From the NCBI RefSeq assembly GCF_900564145.1, contig NZ_UOOB01000002.1:620001-684000 (forward strand): a DNA stretch of 64,000 nucleotides. The letters run 5' to 3'. The stretch's first letter is position 1. Every line of letters begins with the position of its first letter. The DNA comes from Comamonas sp. lk (GTDB taxonomy: Bacteria; Pseudomonadota; Gammaproteobacteria; Burkholderiales; Burkholderiaceae_C). The position numbers were made by a program, and so were the translations under genes. A model generated the notes under the pieces. It searched no databases. It saw only the letters and a program-made list of their open reading frames with translations, and was not told where the DNA came from. Below are positions 17,673-25,038 of this stretch, piece after piece.

Positions 17673-17688
17673 TGCAAAGACCATGCCA
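17673..17688 (-). promoter_or_regulatory. Sigma-54 promoter of hmp
   Basis: On the minus strand the sequence TGGCATG-GTCT-TTGCA matches the sigma-54 consensus TGGCACG-N4-TTGCA, with GG and GC separated by exactly 10 bases. It ends 40 bases before the hmp ATG and lies 41 bases downstream of the nearest NorR-type site, the right arrangement for enhancer-driven activation. Confidence 0.88.
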
Positions 17689-17729
17689 GCTATCACAGGC
17701 TGTAAAAACAAGGACTTGCAGCAAACAGT

Positions 17730-17740
17730 GTCAAATTGAC
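17730..17740. promoter_or_regulatory. NorR-type enhancer site 1
   Basis: GTCAAATTGAC is an 11-bp dyad of the form GTC-N5-GAC, fitting the NorR core GT-N7-AC. It is the site nearest to the sigma-54 promoter of hmp. Confidence 0.8.
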
Positions 17741-17754
17741 TCCATGAGAAAGCA

Positions 17755-17765
17755 GTCTTATTGAC
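17755..17765. promoter_or_regulatory. NorR-type enhancer site 2
   Basis: GTCTTATTGAC fits GTC-N5-GAC and is flanked by GCA and TGC, which extend the dyad. Its centre is 25 bp from that of site 1. Confidence 0.8.
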
Positions 17766-17775
17766 TGCATACAAT

Positions 17776-17786
17776 GTCGATATGAC
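17776..17786. promoter_or_regulatory. NorR-type enhancer site 3, overlapping the norR start codon
   Basis: GTCGATATGAC fits GTC-N5-GAC, is a perfect palindrome (GTC-GATAT-GAC... read with its complement), and is centred 21 bp from site 2. The ATG of norR at 17782-17784 lies inside it, so binding here could also repress norR. Confidence 0.72.
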
Positions 17787-19374
17787 CGCAACCAAAATAC
17801 TCCACGCCGTCATCCCACTGGTGGCCGATCTGGCCCAGGACCTGCCCGAGCGCGAGCGCCTGCGCCGCCTGCTTGCCGCTCTGCGCACCTTGCTGCCGGC
17901 CGATGCCGTGGCCCTGTTGCGCCTGGAAGGCGAATGGCTGCGCCCGGTGGCGATTGACGGCCTGGTGCCCGACGCGCTGGGCAGGCGCTTCAGACTGGCC
18001 GAACATCCCCGGCTGGCCCAGCTGCTGGCGGCAGGCCAGGCCATGCGCTTTGAACCCGACAGCTCTCTGCCAGACCCTTACGACGGCTTGATCGCCCATC
18101 ACGGTCCGCTGGACGTGCACGACTGCATGGGCTGCGTGCTGCAAACCGGTGGCCTGAGCTGGGGTCTGCTGACGCTGGATGCACTGGAGCCCGGCCGCTT
18201 TGCCGATGCGGCGGCGCTGGACATGCTGCAGGCCTTCAGCAATCTGGCCGCAGCCACCGTGGCCACGGCCGAGCGCGTGCAGCAACTCACCCAGATGGCG
18301 CGCGAGGGTTCTCACCCCACGCCCGCCGAAGCCAGCCGCTCCGAGCCCGAGATGCTGGGCCACAGCCCCGCCATGCGCCAGCTCAAAAAAGACATAGGCC
18401 TGGTGGCTGCCAGCGATCTGAGCGTGCTCATCACCGGCGAAACCGGCACCGGCAAGGAGCTGGTGGCACAGGCCGTGCATGCCCAGTCCGCCCGCGCAGA
18501 CAAGCCCCTGGTCAGCATCAATTGCGCGGCCCTGCCGGACAATCTGGTGGAAAGCGAGCTCTTCGGCCATGTACGCGGCGCTTTCACCGGTGCACAAAGC
18601 GAGCGGCGCGGCAAGTTCGAGCAGGCCGATCAGGGCACGCTGTTTCTCGATGAAGTGGGTGAACTCTCCTTGCCCGTGCAAGCCAAGTTGCTGCGCGTGC
18701 TGCAAAGCGGACAGCTGCAGCGGCTGGGTTCGGACCGCGAGCACCATGTGGACGTGCGCGTGGTGGCGGCCACCAACCGCGATCTGGCCGAGGAAGTGCG
18801 GGCCGGGCGCATGCGGGCCGATTTCTATCACCGGCTCAACGTCTATCCGCTGCAGGTGCCGGCGCTGCGCGAGCGCGATAGCGATGTGCTGCTGCTGGCC
18901 GGATATTTTCTGGAAGAGAACCGCTCCCGCCTGGGCCTGGGCGGCTTGCGCCTGGATGCGCAAGCACAGTCGGCCCTGCTGCTACAGCCTTGGCCTGGCA
19001 ATGTACGCGAGCTGGAGCATCTGATCAGCCGCGCCGTGCTCAAGGCCTTGAGCCGTCAGACTACGGCGGCAAGTAACGACAGCCAGGCAAAGCGGCCGCG
19101 CATGGTCAGCATAGGGGTACAGGATTTATGGGAAGCATCGCCGGCCTCCGGGCCGGCGCCAGCGCCCTCTTCGGCCCTACCAAAAGAGCTGCCCGTGCCC
19201 GAGGCGGCTGACGAGGCCGGTCTGCGCGAGAGGCTGCAGAGCTATGAACGCCAACTGGTAGCCGATGCGCTGGCCCGCCACCAAGGCAGCTGGGCCGCCG
19301 CAGCGCGCGAGCTGCAGATGGACAGGGCCAATCTGCAGCGCACCGCCAAGCGGTTAGGCATTGAACGCTCCTGA
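17782..19374 (+). CDS. norR: NO-responsive sigma-54-dependent activator
   Basis: A 530-residue enhancer-binding protein. The N-terminal GAF domain (1-165) keeps all five non-heme iron/NO-sensing residues of E. coli NorR with a +2 offset: R77, D98, D101, H113, C115 and also D133 (EcNorR R75, D96, D99, H111, C113, D131). The AAA+ domain has Walker A GETGTGKE, the sigma-54 contact loop GAFTGA and Walker B TLFLDEVGEL. The C-terminal Fis-type HTH is in the last 45 residues (GSWAAAARELQMDRANLQR). The ATG at 17782 is used; TTG 17761 is upstream. Its target is the divergent hmp. Confidence 0.95.
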   Translation: MTATKILHAVIPLVADLAQDLPERERLRRLLAALRTLLPADAVALLRLEGEWLRPVAIDGLVPDALGRRFRLAEHPRLAQLLAAGQAMRFEPDSSLPDPYDGLIAHHGPLDVHDCMGCVLQTGGLSWGLLTLDALEPGRFADAAALDMLQAFSNLAAATVATAERVQQLTQMAREGSHPTPAEASRSEPEMLGHSPAMRQLKKDIGLVAASDLSVLITGETGTGKELVAQAVHAQSARADKPLVSINCAALPDNLVESELFGHVRGAFTGAQSERRGKFEQADQGTLFLDEVGELSLPVQAKLLRVLQSGQLQRLGSDREHHVDVRVVAATNRDLAEEVRAGRMRADFYHRLNVYPLQVPALRERDSDVLLLAGYFLEENRSRLGLGGLRLDAQAQSALLLQPWPGNVRELEHLISRAVLKALSRQTTAASNDSQAKRPRMVSIGVQDLWEASPASGPAPAPSSALPKELPVPEAADEAGLRERLQSYERQLVADALARHQGSWAAAARELQMDRANLQRTAKRLGIERS

Positions 19375-19406
19375 TTCAGGAACATCAAGCCTGTAATTCT
19401 GCTATT

Positions 19407-19817
19407 TCAGCGACCGTTGACGGCCAGCAGTTCCACATCAAACTTCAGCGTGGCATTGGGCGGAATCGGACCGGTACCACGGCTGCCGTAGGCAATGCTG
19501 GCCGGGCAGGTCAGCGTGGCCTTGCCGCCCACCTTCATCTTCTGCACGCCTTCAGTCCAGCAGGGAATCACGCCGTTGAGCGGAAAATCGATGGGTTGTT
19601 TGCGTGCATAGGAGCTGTCGAATTCCTTGCCCGTCTCGGGGAAGTAGCCGCGGTAATGCACCGTGACTTTGTCCGAGGCCTTGGGGCTGGCACCCGTGCC
19701 TTCGGTCACGCTCTGGTAGATCAGGCCGCTGGCCGTGGTCACGGGCTCGGCGGCTTGCGCTGCCAAGCCGAAAGCCAGTGCGGATGCGGCCACCAGGGCC
19801 TGTGCAATCGTGTTCAT
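19407..19817 (-). CDS. FKBP-type peptidyl-prolyl cis-trans isomerase, exported
   Basis: A 136-residue single-domain FKBP with a signal peptide (residues 1-22, ALVAASALAFGLAAQA-AE), so it should fold proteins in the periplasm. Active-site features visible are VTVHYRGYFPETGKEFDSSY, the hydrophobic QPIDFPLNGVIPCWTEGVQKM and the C-terminal SIAYGSRGTGPIPPNATLKFDVEL. The usual Trp of the pocket is in the CWTEG motif. It is the last of three minus-strand genes and lies 61 bp after the secreted hypothetical protein. It lacks the dimerisation helices of FkpA/Mip, so it is the small FKBP form. Confidence 0.93.
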   Translation of the reverse strand: MNTIAQALVAASALAFGLAAQAAEPVTTASGLIYQSVTEGTGASPKASDKVTVHYRGYFPETGKEFDSSYARKQPIDFPLNGVIPCWTEGVQKMKVGGKATLTCPASIAYGSRGTGPIPPNATLKFDVELLAVNGR

Positions 19818-19878
19818 TTGCTGATTCGCTTTTCTTCAAACAAAGCGCCATACGCTATGGCGCAAATACCGGTGGAAA

Positions 19879-20316
19879 TTAACGCGCCGTCGTATCGCCC
19901 CGCGATGGACGGCCCGTCCAGGGCCAGCTGTCACCCACCACATTGCTGGCCTGGCCCTTGAGACTGCCATCACTTTGCAGCGTACCCAGGTAAACGGCGT
20001 AACTGTCGTTAAAGCGCAGGATGAGGTACTTGCCCTTGGCCTCCCAGCGATCGTTGTCGTGGGTTCGGTCATTGGGATCGGTATTGATCATGCGGCCGCC
20101 GCCATGCAGCTGCACGTCATACATGCGCTCGCCTTCGCCGGCGTTGTAGTTCAAGGCCCAGCGCGAGCCTTCAAACAACTTGCCGGCTGCAGCCTCGGCG
20201 GGCGGCCTGGCCGAATTGGGCGCACGGCTCACGCTCTCGGCCCGGGCCATGGGCCCAGACAACAGCAGAGCCGCAGCCATCACGACGGGCAGCACGCCCA
20301 TGCGCGGCGGCTTCAT
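19879..20316 (-). CDS. Hypothetical secreted protein
   Basis: A 145-residue exported protein of unknown function. The signal peptide is about 1-26 (VVMAAALLLSGPMARA-ES). After a Pro/Ala-rich linker comes a compact beta-rich domain of about 85 residues (SRWALNYNAGEGERMYDVQL, DRWEAKGKYLILRFNDSYAV, YLGTLQSDGSLKGQASN) that looks like a small lipocalin-type or single beta-barrel fold. This is inferred from strand pattern only. Its start lies 2 bp after the stop of the aminotransferase gene, so the two are probably translated in a coupled way. Confidence 0.78.
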   Translation of the reverse strand: MKPPRMGVLPVVMAAALLLSGPMARAESVSRAPNSARPPAEAAAGKLFEGSRWALNYNAGEGERMYDVQLHGGGRMINTDPNDRTHDNDRWEAKGKYLILRFNDSYAVYLGTLQSDGSLKGQASNVVGDSWPWTGRPSRGDTTAR

Positions 20317-20318
20317 GT

Positions 20319-21467
20319 TCAGGCCTTGGCAGCCGGAATGCCGATATCGTCCAATGCCTTGGACAAATGCCCCACGCTGCGATCCACGTCATGCCATTTC
20401 TCCAGGCCGAACAGGCCCAGACGGAAGGTCTTGAAATCCGGGCCTTCATCGCATTGCAGCGGCACGCCGGCAGCGGTTTGCAAGCCCACCTTCATGAAGG
20501 CGCGGCCGCTTTGAATTTCGGCATCGCTGGTGTAGCTGACCACCACGCCCGGTGACTTGAAACCTTCGGCCGCCACGCTGGGGAAACCGCGCGACTGCAA
20601 CAGGGCTCGCACCTTGGTGCCCAGCGCAATCTGCTCCTCGCGCACCTTGGCAAAGCCGTAGGCACGCGTTTCCAGCATCACATCGCGCAGGCGCAGCAGG
20701 GCATCGGTGGGCATGGTGGTGTGATAGGCGTGCTGGCCTTTTTCATAGCCTTCGGCAATCTGCATCCACTTCTTCAGATCGCAGGAAAAGCTGGAGCTTT
20801 TCGTGTCTTCAATCGCCGTGCGGGCGCGCTCGGACAGCATGACCATGGCGCAGCAAGGCGAGCTGCTCCAGCCTTTTTGCGGCGCCGAGATCAGCACGTC
20901 CACACCGGTGCTTTCCATGTTCACCCACATGGCACCCGAGGCCACGCAATCGAGCACGAACAGCGCGCCCACTTCGTGTGCAGCATCGGCCACGGTACGC
21001 AGATATTCATCGGGCAGCAAAATGCCGCTGGCCGTTTCCACATGCGGAGCAAACACCACCTTGGGTCGCTCTGCGCGAATGGCATCGGCCACCTCTGCTG
21101 CGGGGCATGGTGCCCAGGGGTCCTGAGCGCCCTCACCCTGCTTGCGCGCCTTGCAGACCACAGAGCCGCCGCCCAGACCGGCATCGGCGTCGAAAATCTG
21201 CGTCCAGCGATAGCTGAACCAGCCGTTGCGCACGATGAGCACTTTCTCGCGATTCGCGAACTGGCGCGCCACGGCTTCCATGCCGAAAGTGCCGCTGCCG
21301 GGGATCAGCACGGCCGTATGGGCGTGATAGACCTCTTTGAGCGTGACCAGAATGTCCTGCATCACGCCCACAAACTTCTTGGACATGTGGTTGAGTGCTC
21401 TATCGGTGTAGACCACCGAGAACTCGAGCAGGCCATCGGGATCGATATCGGGAAGCAGTCCGGGCAT
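20319..21467 (-). CDS. Class V aminotransferase (alanine/serine-glyoxylate type)
   Basis: A 382-residue PLP enzyme of the class V aminotransferase family, closest by pattern to alanine-glyoxylate and serine-glyoxylate aminotransferases. Visible motifs are the N-terminal VLIPGSGTFGMEAVARQF, the cofactor Asp in GALFVLDCVASGAMWVNM, and the Schiff-base lysine in LISAPQKGWSSSPCCAMVML. Substrates are probably an amino acid and glyoxylate or pyruvate. The length is normal. It begins a minus-strand trio with a secreted protein (2-bp gap) and an exported FKBP, an odd mix of cytoplasmic and periplasmic products. 219 bp separate it from the carboxylase gene. Confidence 0.87.
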   Translation of the reverse strand: MPGLLPDIDPDGLLEFSVVYTDRALNHMSKKFVGVMQDILVTLKEVYHAHTAVLIPGSGTFGMEAVARQFANREKVLIVRNGWFSYRWTQIFDADAGLGGGSVVCKARKQGEGAQDPWAPCPAAEVADAIRAERPKVVFAPHVETASGILLPDEYLRTVADAAHEVGALFVLDCVASGAMWVNMESTGVDVLISAPQKGWSSSPCCAMVMLSERARTAIEDTKSSSFSCDLKKWMQIAEGYEKGQHAYHTTMPTDALLRLRDVMLETRAYGFAKVREEQIALGTKVRALLQSRGFPSVAAEGFKSPGVVVSYTSDAEIQSGRAFMKVGLQTAAGVPLQCDEGPDFKTFRLGLFGLEKWHDVDRSVGHLSKALDDIGIPAAKA

Positions 21468-21686
21468 GAATCATCTCCAGTCAAAAAGGCCGCACCCCTG
21501 CACATCAAGGGCACGGTCGGCAGCACCGTGCATTGCCGGGCTGCTCATTGGAAACATCCAGCTTAGCATGGGCTGCGGCCATGCACGGGCGGCCCGGTCA
21601 CCGGTAAAAACACAGGTGACAGCATTCCAAAACACGCGCTATATCCGCGCATTCATGGCAGATTTTTGAAGACGCGCTGCGCCGGC

Positions 21687-24600
21687 TCACCAGGTGTCGA
21701 TGAAACCGCCCGTGCTCTCGCGCACCTGGCTGCCGGCCAAGCCGCGCACCAGCCAGGCCCGCGTGTCTGCAGGGTCGATGACGGCATCGATCTCCAGCGT
21801 GGCCGCCATATGCATGGCTTCGCCATGGGCATAGGCCTTGTCCAGCAGTTTCTGGAACAGGGCATCACGCGCTGCACCCTCGGGCAAGGCTTCAAGCTCC
21901 TTGCGAAAGCCCAGGCGCACCGCGCCTTCCAGCCCCATGGCGCCGAACTCGCCCGTGGGCCAGGCCACGTTGAAGATGGGCGCATGAAAGCTGCCCGCCG
22001 TCATGCCCATGGCACCCAGCCCATAGCCTTTGCGCAGCACCACGCTGAAATACGGCACGCGCAGCTTGGCGGCGCTTACAAACAAGCGGCTGACATGGCG
22101 TACCTGCGCCGTTTTTTCCACCTCCGGGCCAACCATAAAGCCCGGCGTATCCACCAGGCTGACGATGGGCAGTCCATGGGCGTTGCACAGCTGCATGAAG
22201 CGCGCCGCCTTGTCGGCCGCATCGGCATCGATGGCTCCGCCCAGATGCAAGGGGTTGTTGGCCATCAGTCCCACGGGCCTGCCCTGGATGCGCGCCAAGG
22301 CGGTATGAATGCCCAGACCAAAGCCGGTGCGCAGCATGAGCAAGCTGGCTTCATCCACCAGGCCTTGCATGGCGGTGCGGCTGTCATAGGCGCGCAGACG
22401 ATTCTCTGGCACCACATGGCGCAGCATGCGGGTATCGGGCTCCGACCATGCCTGCGTGCGCCCCTGAAAAAAGGAGAGGTAATGCCTGGCTGCCGCCACC
22501 GCCTGCGCTTCGTCCTCCACCAGAATATCGATCACTCCATTGGGGTGCTGCACGCTGACCGGGCCTATCTCCTCGGGCTTGAAAACGCCCAGCCCGCCGC
22601 CCTCGATCATGGCCGGCCCGCCCATGCCGATATGGCTGCTGCGCGTGGCAATGATCACATCGCTACAGCCCAGCAACGCGGCATTGCCCGCAAAGCAGCG
22701 GCCGTGGGTGATGCCCACCACGGGCACCTGGCCCGAGAGCGCGGCATAGGCGGCAAACGTATGGACATGCAGGCCGGCCACCACGGGAATATCGGTATCG
22801 CCGGGTCGGCCGCCGCCGCCTTCGGCAAACAGCACCACGGGCAGCTTTTGCTGCAGGGCAATGCCCAGCATGCGATCCGTCTTGGCATGGTTGCGCGCCC
22901 CTTGCGTACCAGCCAGCACCGTGGCGTCATAGGCCATGACGACGGCGCGCGATGGCGCCTCGCCAAATTCCGCGGCGTTGATGGAGCCTATGCCCGTCAC
23001 CATGCCGTCCGCCGGTGTGTTGGCAACCAGGTCTTCCAGACTGCGGCGGCGGCTTTGCGCTGCAATCGCCAGCGCGCCGTATTCGATAAAGCTGCCGGCA
23101 TCGCAAAGATCGGCAATGTTCTCGCGGGCGCTGCGAGAGCCCTGCGCATGACGCTTGTCCATGGCCTGGGGCCGCGCCGCATCCAGCGTCAAAGCGTGCC
23201 TGTCCTTGACCCGCTGCAGGTCGGCGCGAATATGGTCCGGATCCTGCGCCTGTCCGGCCACTTCGGCCTGCGCCGCATCACCGACGGCAGCCTGCAACAC
23301 CAGCAACGGCTGGTCTTGCACCACATAGCTGCCGGACTCGGCCAGCAAGGCCTGGACCGTGCCGGCCTGCTGGGCCAGCAACACATGCTGCATCTTCATG
23401 GCTTCGAGAATGCCCAGCTCCGCGCCTTTGGCGACCATCTCACCCGCAGCGACAGACCATTGCACCACTCTGGCCGGCATGGGCGCCAGCACAGCATTTT
23501 CAGGAGCGTCTTGCGCTTGACTGGATTGGATTTCAGCCGAAATAAGTGCTGAATTCTTTTGAAAATTAGCGCTGTCAGCTATCTTTTCAGAAGCATCCAC
23601 CAGCTGCGGCAGAACTTCTTCCAGCCAGCGCGTATGCACGGCCTGGTATTGCATCTCGGGCCGTTCGGCCAGCGCCTGCAGCAGCGGCAGATTGGTGGCG
23701 AATCCGGCAATGCGGCACTCGGCCAGCGCGCGCTTCGAGCGGCGCAGCACCTCCTCAAAACGCGGCGCGTTGCTGTGCACGATGAGCTTGGCCAGCAAGG
23801 TGTCGTAATGCGGCGATGGGCTGGCGCCCTGTTGCGCATGGCTGTCGATGCGAATGCCCGGGCCTTGGGGCCAGTGCAGCTCTGCAATACGGCCGCTGCC
23901 GGGGCGGGAGTTGCCTTGCCCATCCAGCGTTTCGGCATTGATGCGCCATTGCATGGCATAGCCGCGCGACTGCGGCGGCTGGTTCACGTTCAGGCCCAGA
24001 TCGGCAAAGTGATCGCCTGCCGCCAAACGGATCTGGGCCTGCACCAGATCCACACCAAACACCTCTTCGGTAATCGTGTGCTCCACCTGCAGCCGCGGGT
24101 TGGCCTCGATGAACACATAGGGCAGTGCCGTGGAGTTCAGGTCCACCAGAAATTCAAACGTGCCCAGGCCTTCATAGCGGATATCGCCGGCCATACGCAG
24201 CGCGTCCTGGGTGATGCGCTCCCGCAGCTCCTGCGTCAGGCTGGGGCTGGGCGCGATTTCCACCAGCTTCTGAAAGCGCCGCTGCAGCGTGCATTCACGC
24301 TCGCCCAGAGCCAGCGGCCATTCGCTGCCATCGCCCAGAATCTGCACCTCGATATGGCGTGCACCCGTCATCAGGCGCTCCACATACACGCCGTCCACGC
24401 CAAAGGCGGCGCGCGCTTCGCTGCAGCAGCGCTCATAGGCGGCAGCCACCTCGTCGGCCTCCATCACGGCACGCATGCCGCGCCCGCCGCCGCCGCTAAT
24501 GGCCTTGATCATGATGCCCGTGGCACCGCCCGCTTTCTGGGTTGCAAAAAAATCCTGGGCCTGGCCCAGCGTGACGGCCTTCAGGCTGCCCGGCATCAGC

Positions 24601-24983
24601 GGAACGCCGCTTTGCTGCGCCAGCGCCCGGGCGCGTGCCTTGTCGCCCAGCAAGGACAGTTGCTCCGGCGTGGGACCGATAAAGCGCACACCGGCTGCGG
24701 CGCAGGCCTTGGCAAAGTCTGCGCTTTCGCTCAAAAAACCATAGCCCGGATGCAGGGCATCGCAGCCATGGCGCTGCGCAATCTGCAGCAGCCGCGCACC
24801 GTCCAGATAGGCCGACGGGCCGCTGGCATCCAGCGCCACCGCCTCGTCTGCCGCAGCCACATGGGCGGCTGCGGCATCGTCTTTCGCATACACGGCCAGA
24901 CTGGCCACACCCAGCTCCTGCAGCGCACGCACCACGCGCAAGGCGATCTCGCCGCGATTGGCGATCAGGACTTTTTCAAACAT
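21687..24983 (-). CDS. Single-chain biotin-dependent acyl-CoA carboxylase
   Basis: A 1098-residue fusion carrying all parts of an acyl-CoA carboxylase. Biotin carboxylase is about 1-455 (KVLIANRGEIALRVVRA; ATP loop SGGGGRGMRAV; VFIEANPRLQVEHT). A linker (460-497) leads to the biotinyl domain with K530 in LEAMKMQHV. The carboxyltransferase is about 590-1098 (GSRSARENIADL, EGGGGRPGDTD, GGAIDADAADKAARFM). This build resembles the long-chain acyl-CoA carboxylase and related single-chain enzymes. It fixes bicarbonate onto an acyl-CoA; the true substrate cannot be read from sequence. It follows an acyl-CoA ligase by 55 bp on the same strand, implying a joint pathway. Confidence 0.93.
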   Translation of the reverse strand: MFEKVLIANRGEIALRVVRALQELGVASLAVYAKDDAAAAHVAAADEAVALDASGPSAYLDGARLLQIAQRHGCDALHPGYGFLSESADFAKACAAAGVRFIGPTPEQLSLLGDKARARALAQQSGVPLMPGSLKAVTLGQAQDFFATQKAGGATGIMIKAISGGGGRGMRAVMEADEVAAAYERCCSEARAAFGVDGVYVERLMTGARHIEVQILGDGSEWPLALGERECTLQRRFQKLVEIAPSPSLTQELRERITQDALRMAGDIRYEGLGTFEFLVDLNSTALPYVFIEANPRLQVEHTITEEVFGVDLVQAQIRLAAGDHFADLGLNVNQPPQSRGYAMQWRINAETLDGQGNSRPGSGRIAELHWPQGPGIRIDSHAQQGASPSPHYDTLLAKLIVHSNAPRFEEVLRRSKRALAECRIAGFATNLPLLQALAERPEMQYQAVHTRWLEEVLPQLVDASEKIADSANFQKNSALISAEIQSSQAQDAPENAVLAPMPARVVQWSVAAGEMVAKGAELGILEAMKMQHVLLAQQAGTVQALLAESGSYVVQDQPLLVLQAAVGDAAQAEVAGQAQDPDHIRADLQRVKDRHALTLDAARPQAMDKRHAQGSRSARENIADLCDAGSFIEYGALAIAAQSRRRSLEDLVANTPADGMVTGIGSINAAEFGEAPSRAVVMAYDATVLAGTQGARNHAKTDRMLGIALQQKLPVVLFAEGGGGRPGDTDIPVVAGLHVHTFAAYAALSGQVPVVGITHGRCFAGNAALLGCSDVIIATRSSHIGMGGPAMIEGGGLGVFKPEEIGPVSVQHPNGVIDILVEDEAQAVAAARHYLSFFQGRTQAWSEPDTRMLRHVVPENRLRAYDSRTAMQGLVDEASLLMLRTGFGLGIHTALARIQGRPVGLMANNPLHLGGAIDADAADKAARFMQLCNAHGLPIVSLVDTPGFMVGPEVEKTAQVRHVSRLFVSAAKLRVPYFSVVLRKGYGLGAMGMTAGSFHAPIFNVAWPTGEFGAMGLEGAVRLGFRKELEALPEGAARDALFQKLLDKAYAHGEAMHMAATLEIDAVIDPADTRAWLVRGLAGSQVRESTGGFIDTW

Positions 24984-24997
24984 AGAACTCTCAATTC

Positions 24998-25018
24998 AAT
25001 AGCTATAAGCGATTGCCA
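24998..25018. repeat. Intergenic AGCTATAAGCG-type repeat, partial
   Basis: AATAGCTATAAGCGATTGCC in the 55-bp gap between the ligase and carboxylase genes shares its words with the AGCTATT/AGCGCTTG repeat family. Its position inside an operon means it is transcribed. Confidence 0.45.
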
Positions 25019-25038
25019 TATATGCGTTGCGACCCATT

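Noticed and set aside
21468..21686. 219-bp gap between carboxylase and aminotransferase genes examined for a small RNA or riboswitch
   Set aside because: No stable conserved-looking fold, terminator or recognisable aptamer was found by eye.
21666..23552. Long open frame (628 codons) on the plus strand opposite the carboxylase gene
   Set aside because: It mirrors codon bias of the GC-rich minus-strand gene, is rich in His/Arg/Gln/Ala without any domain, and the minus-strand protein has full conserved motifs across the same bases.
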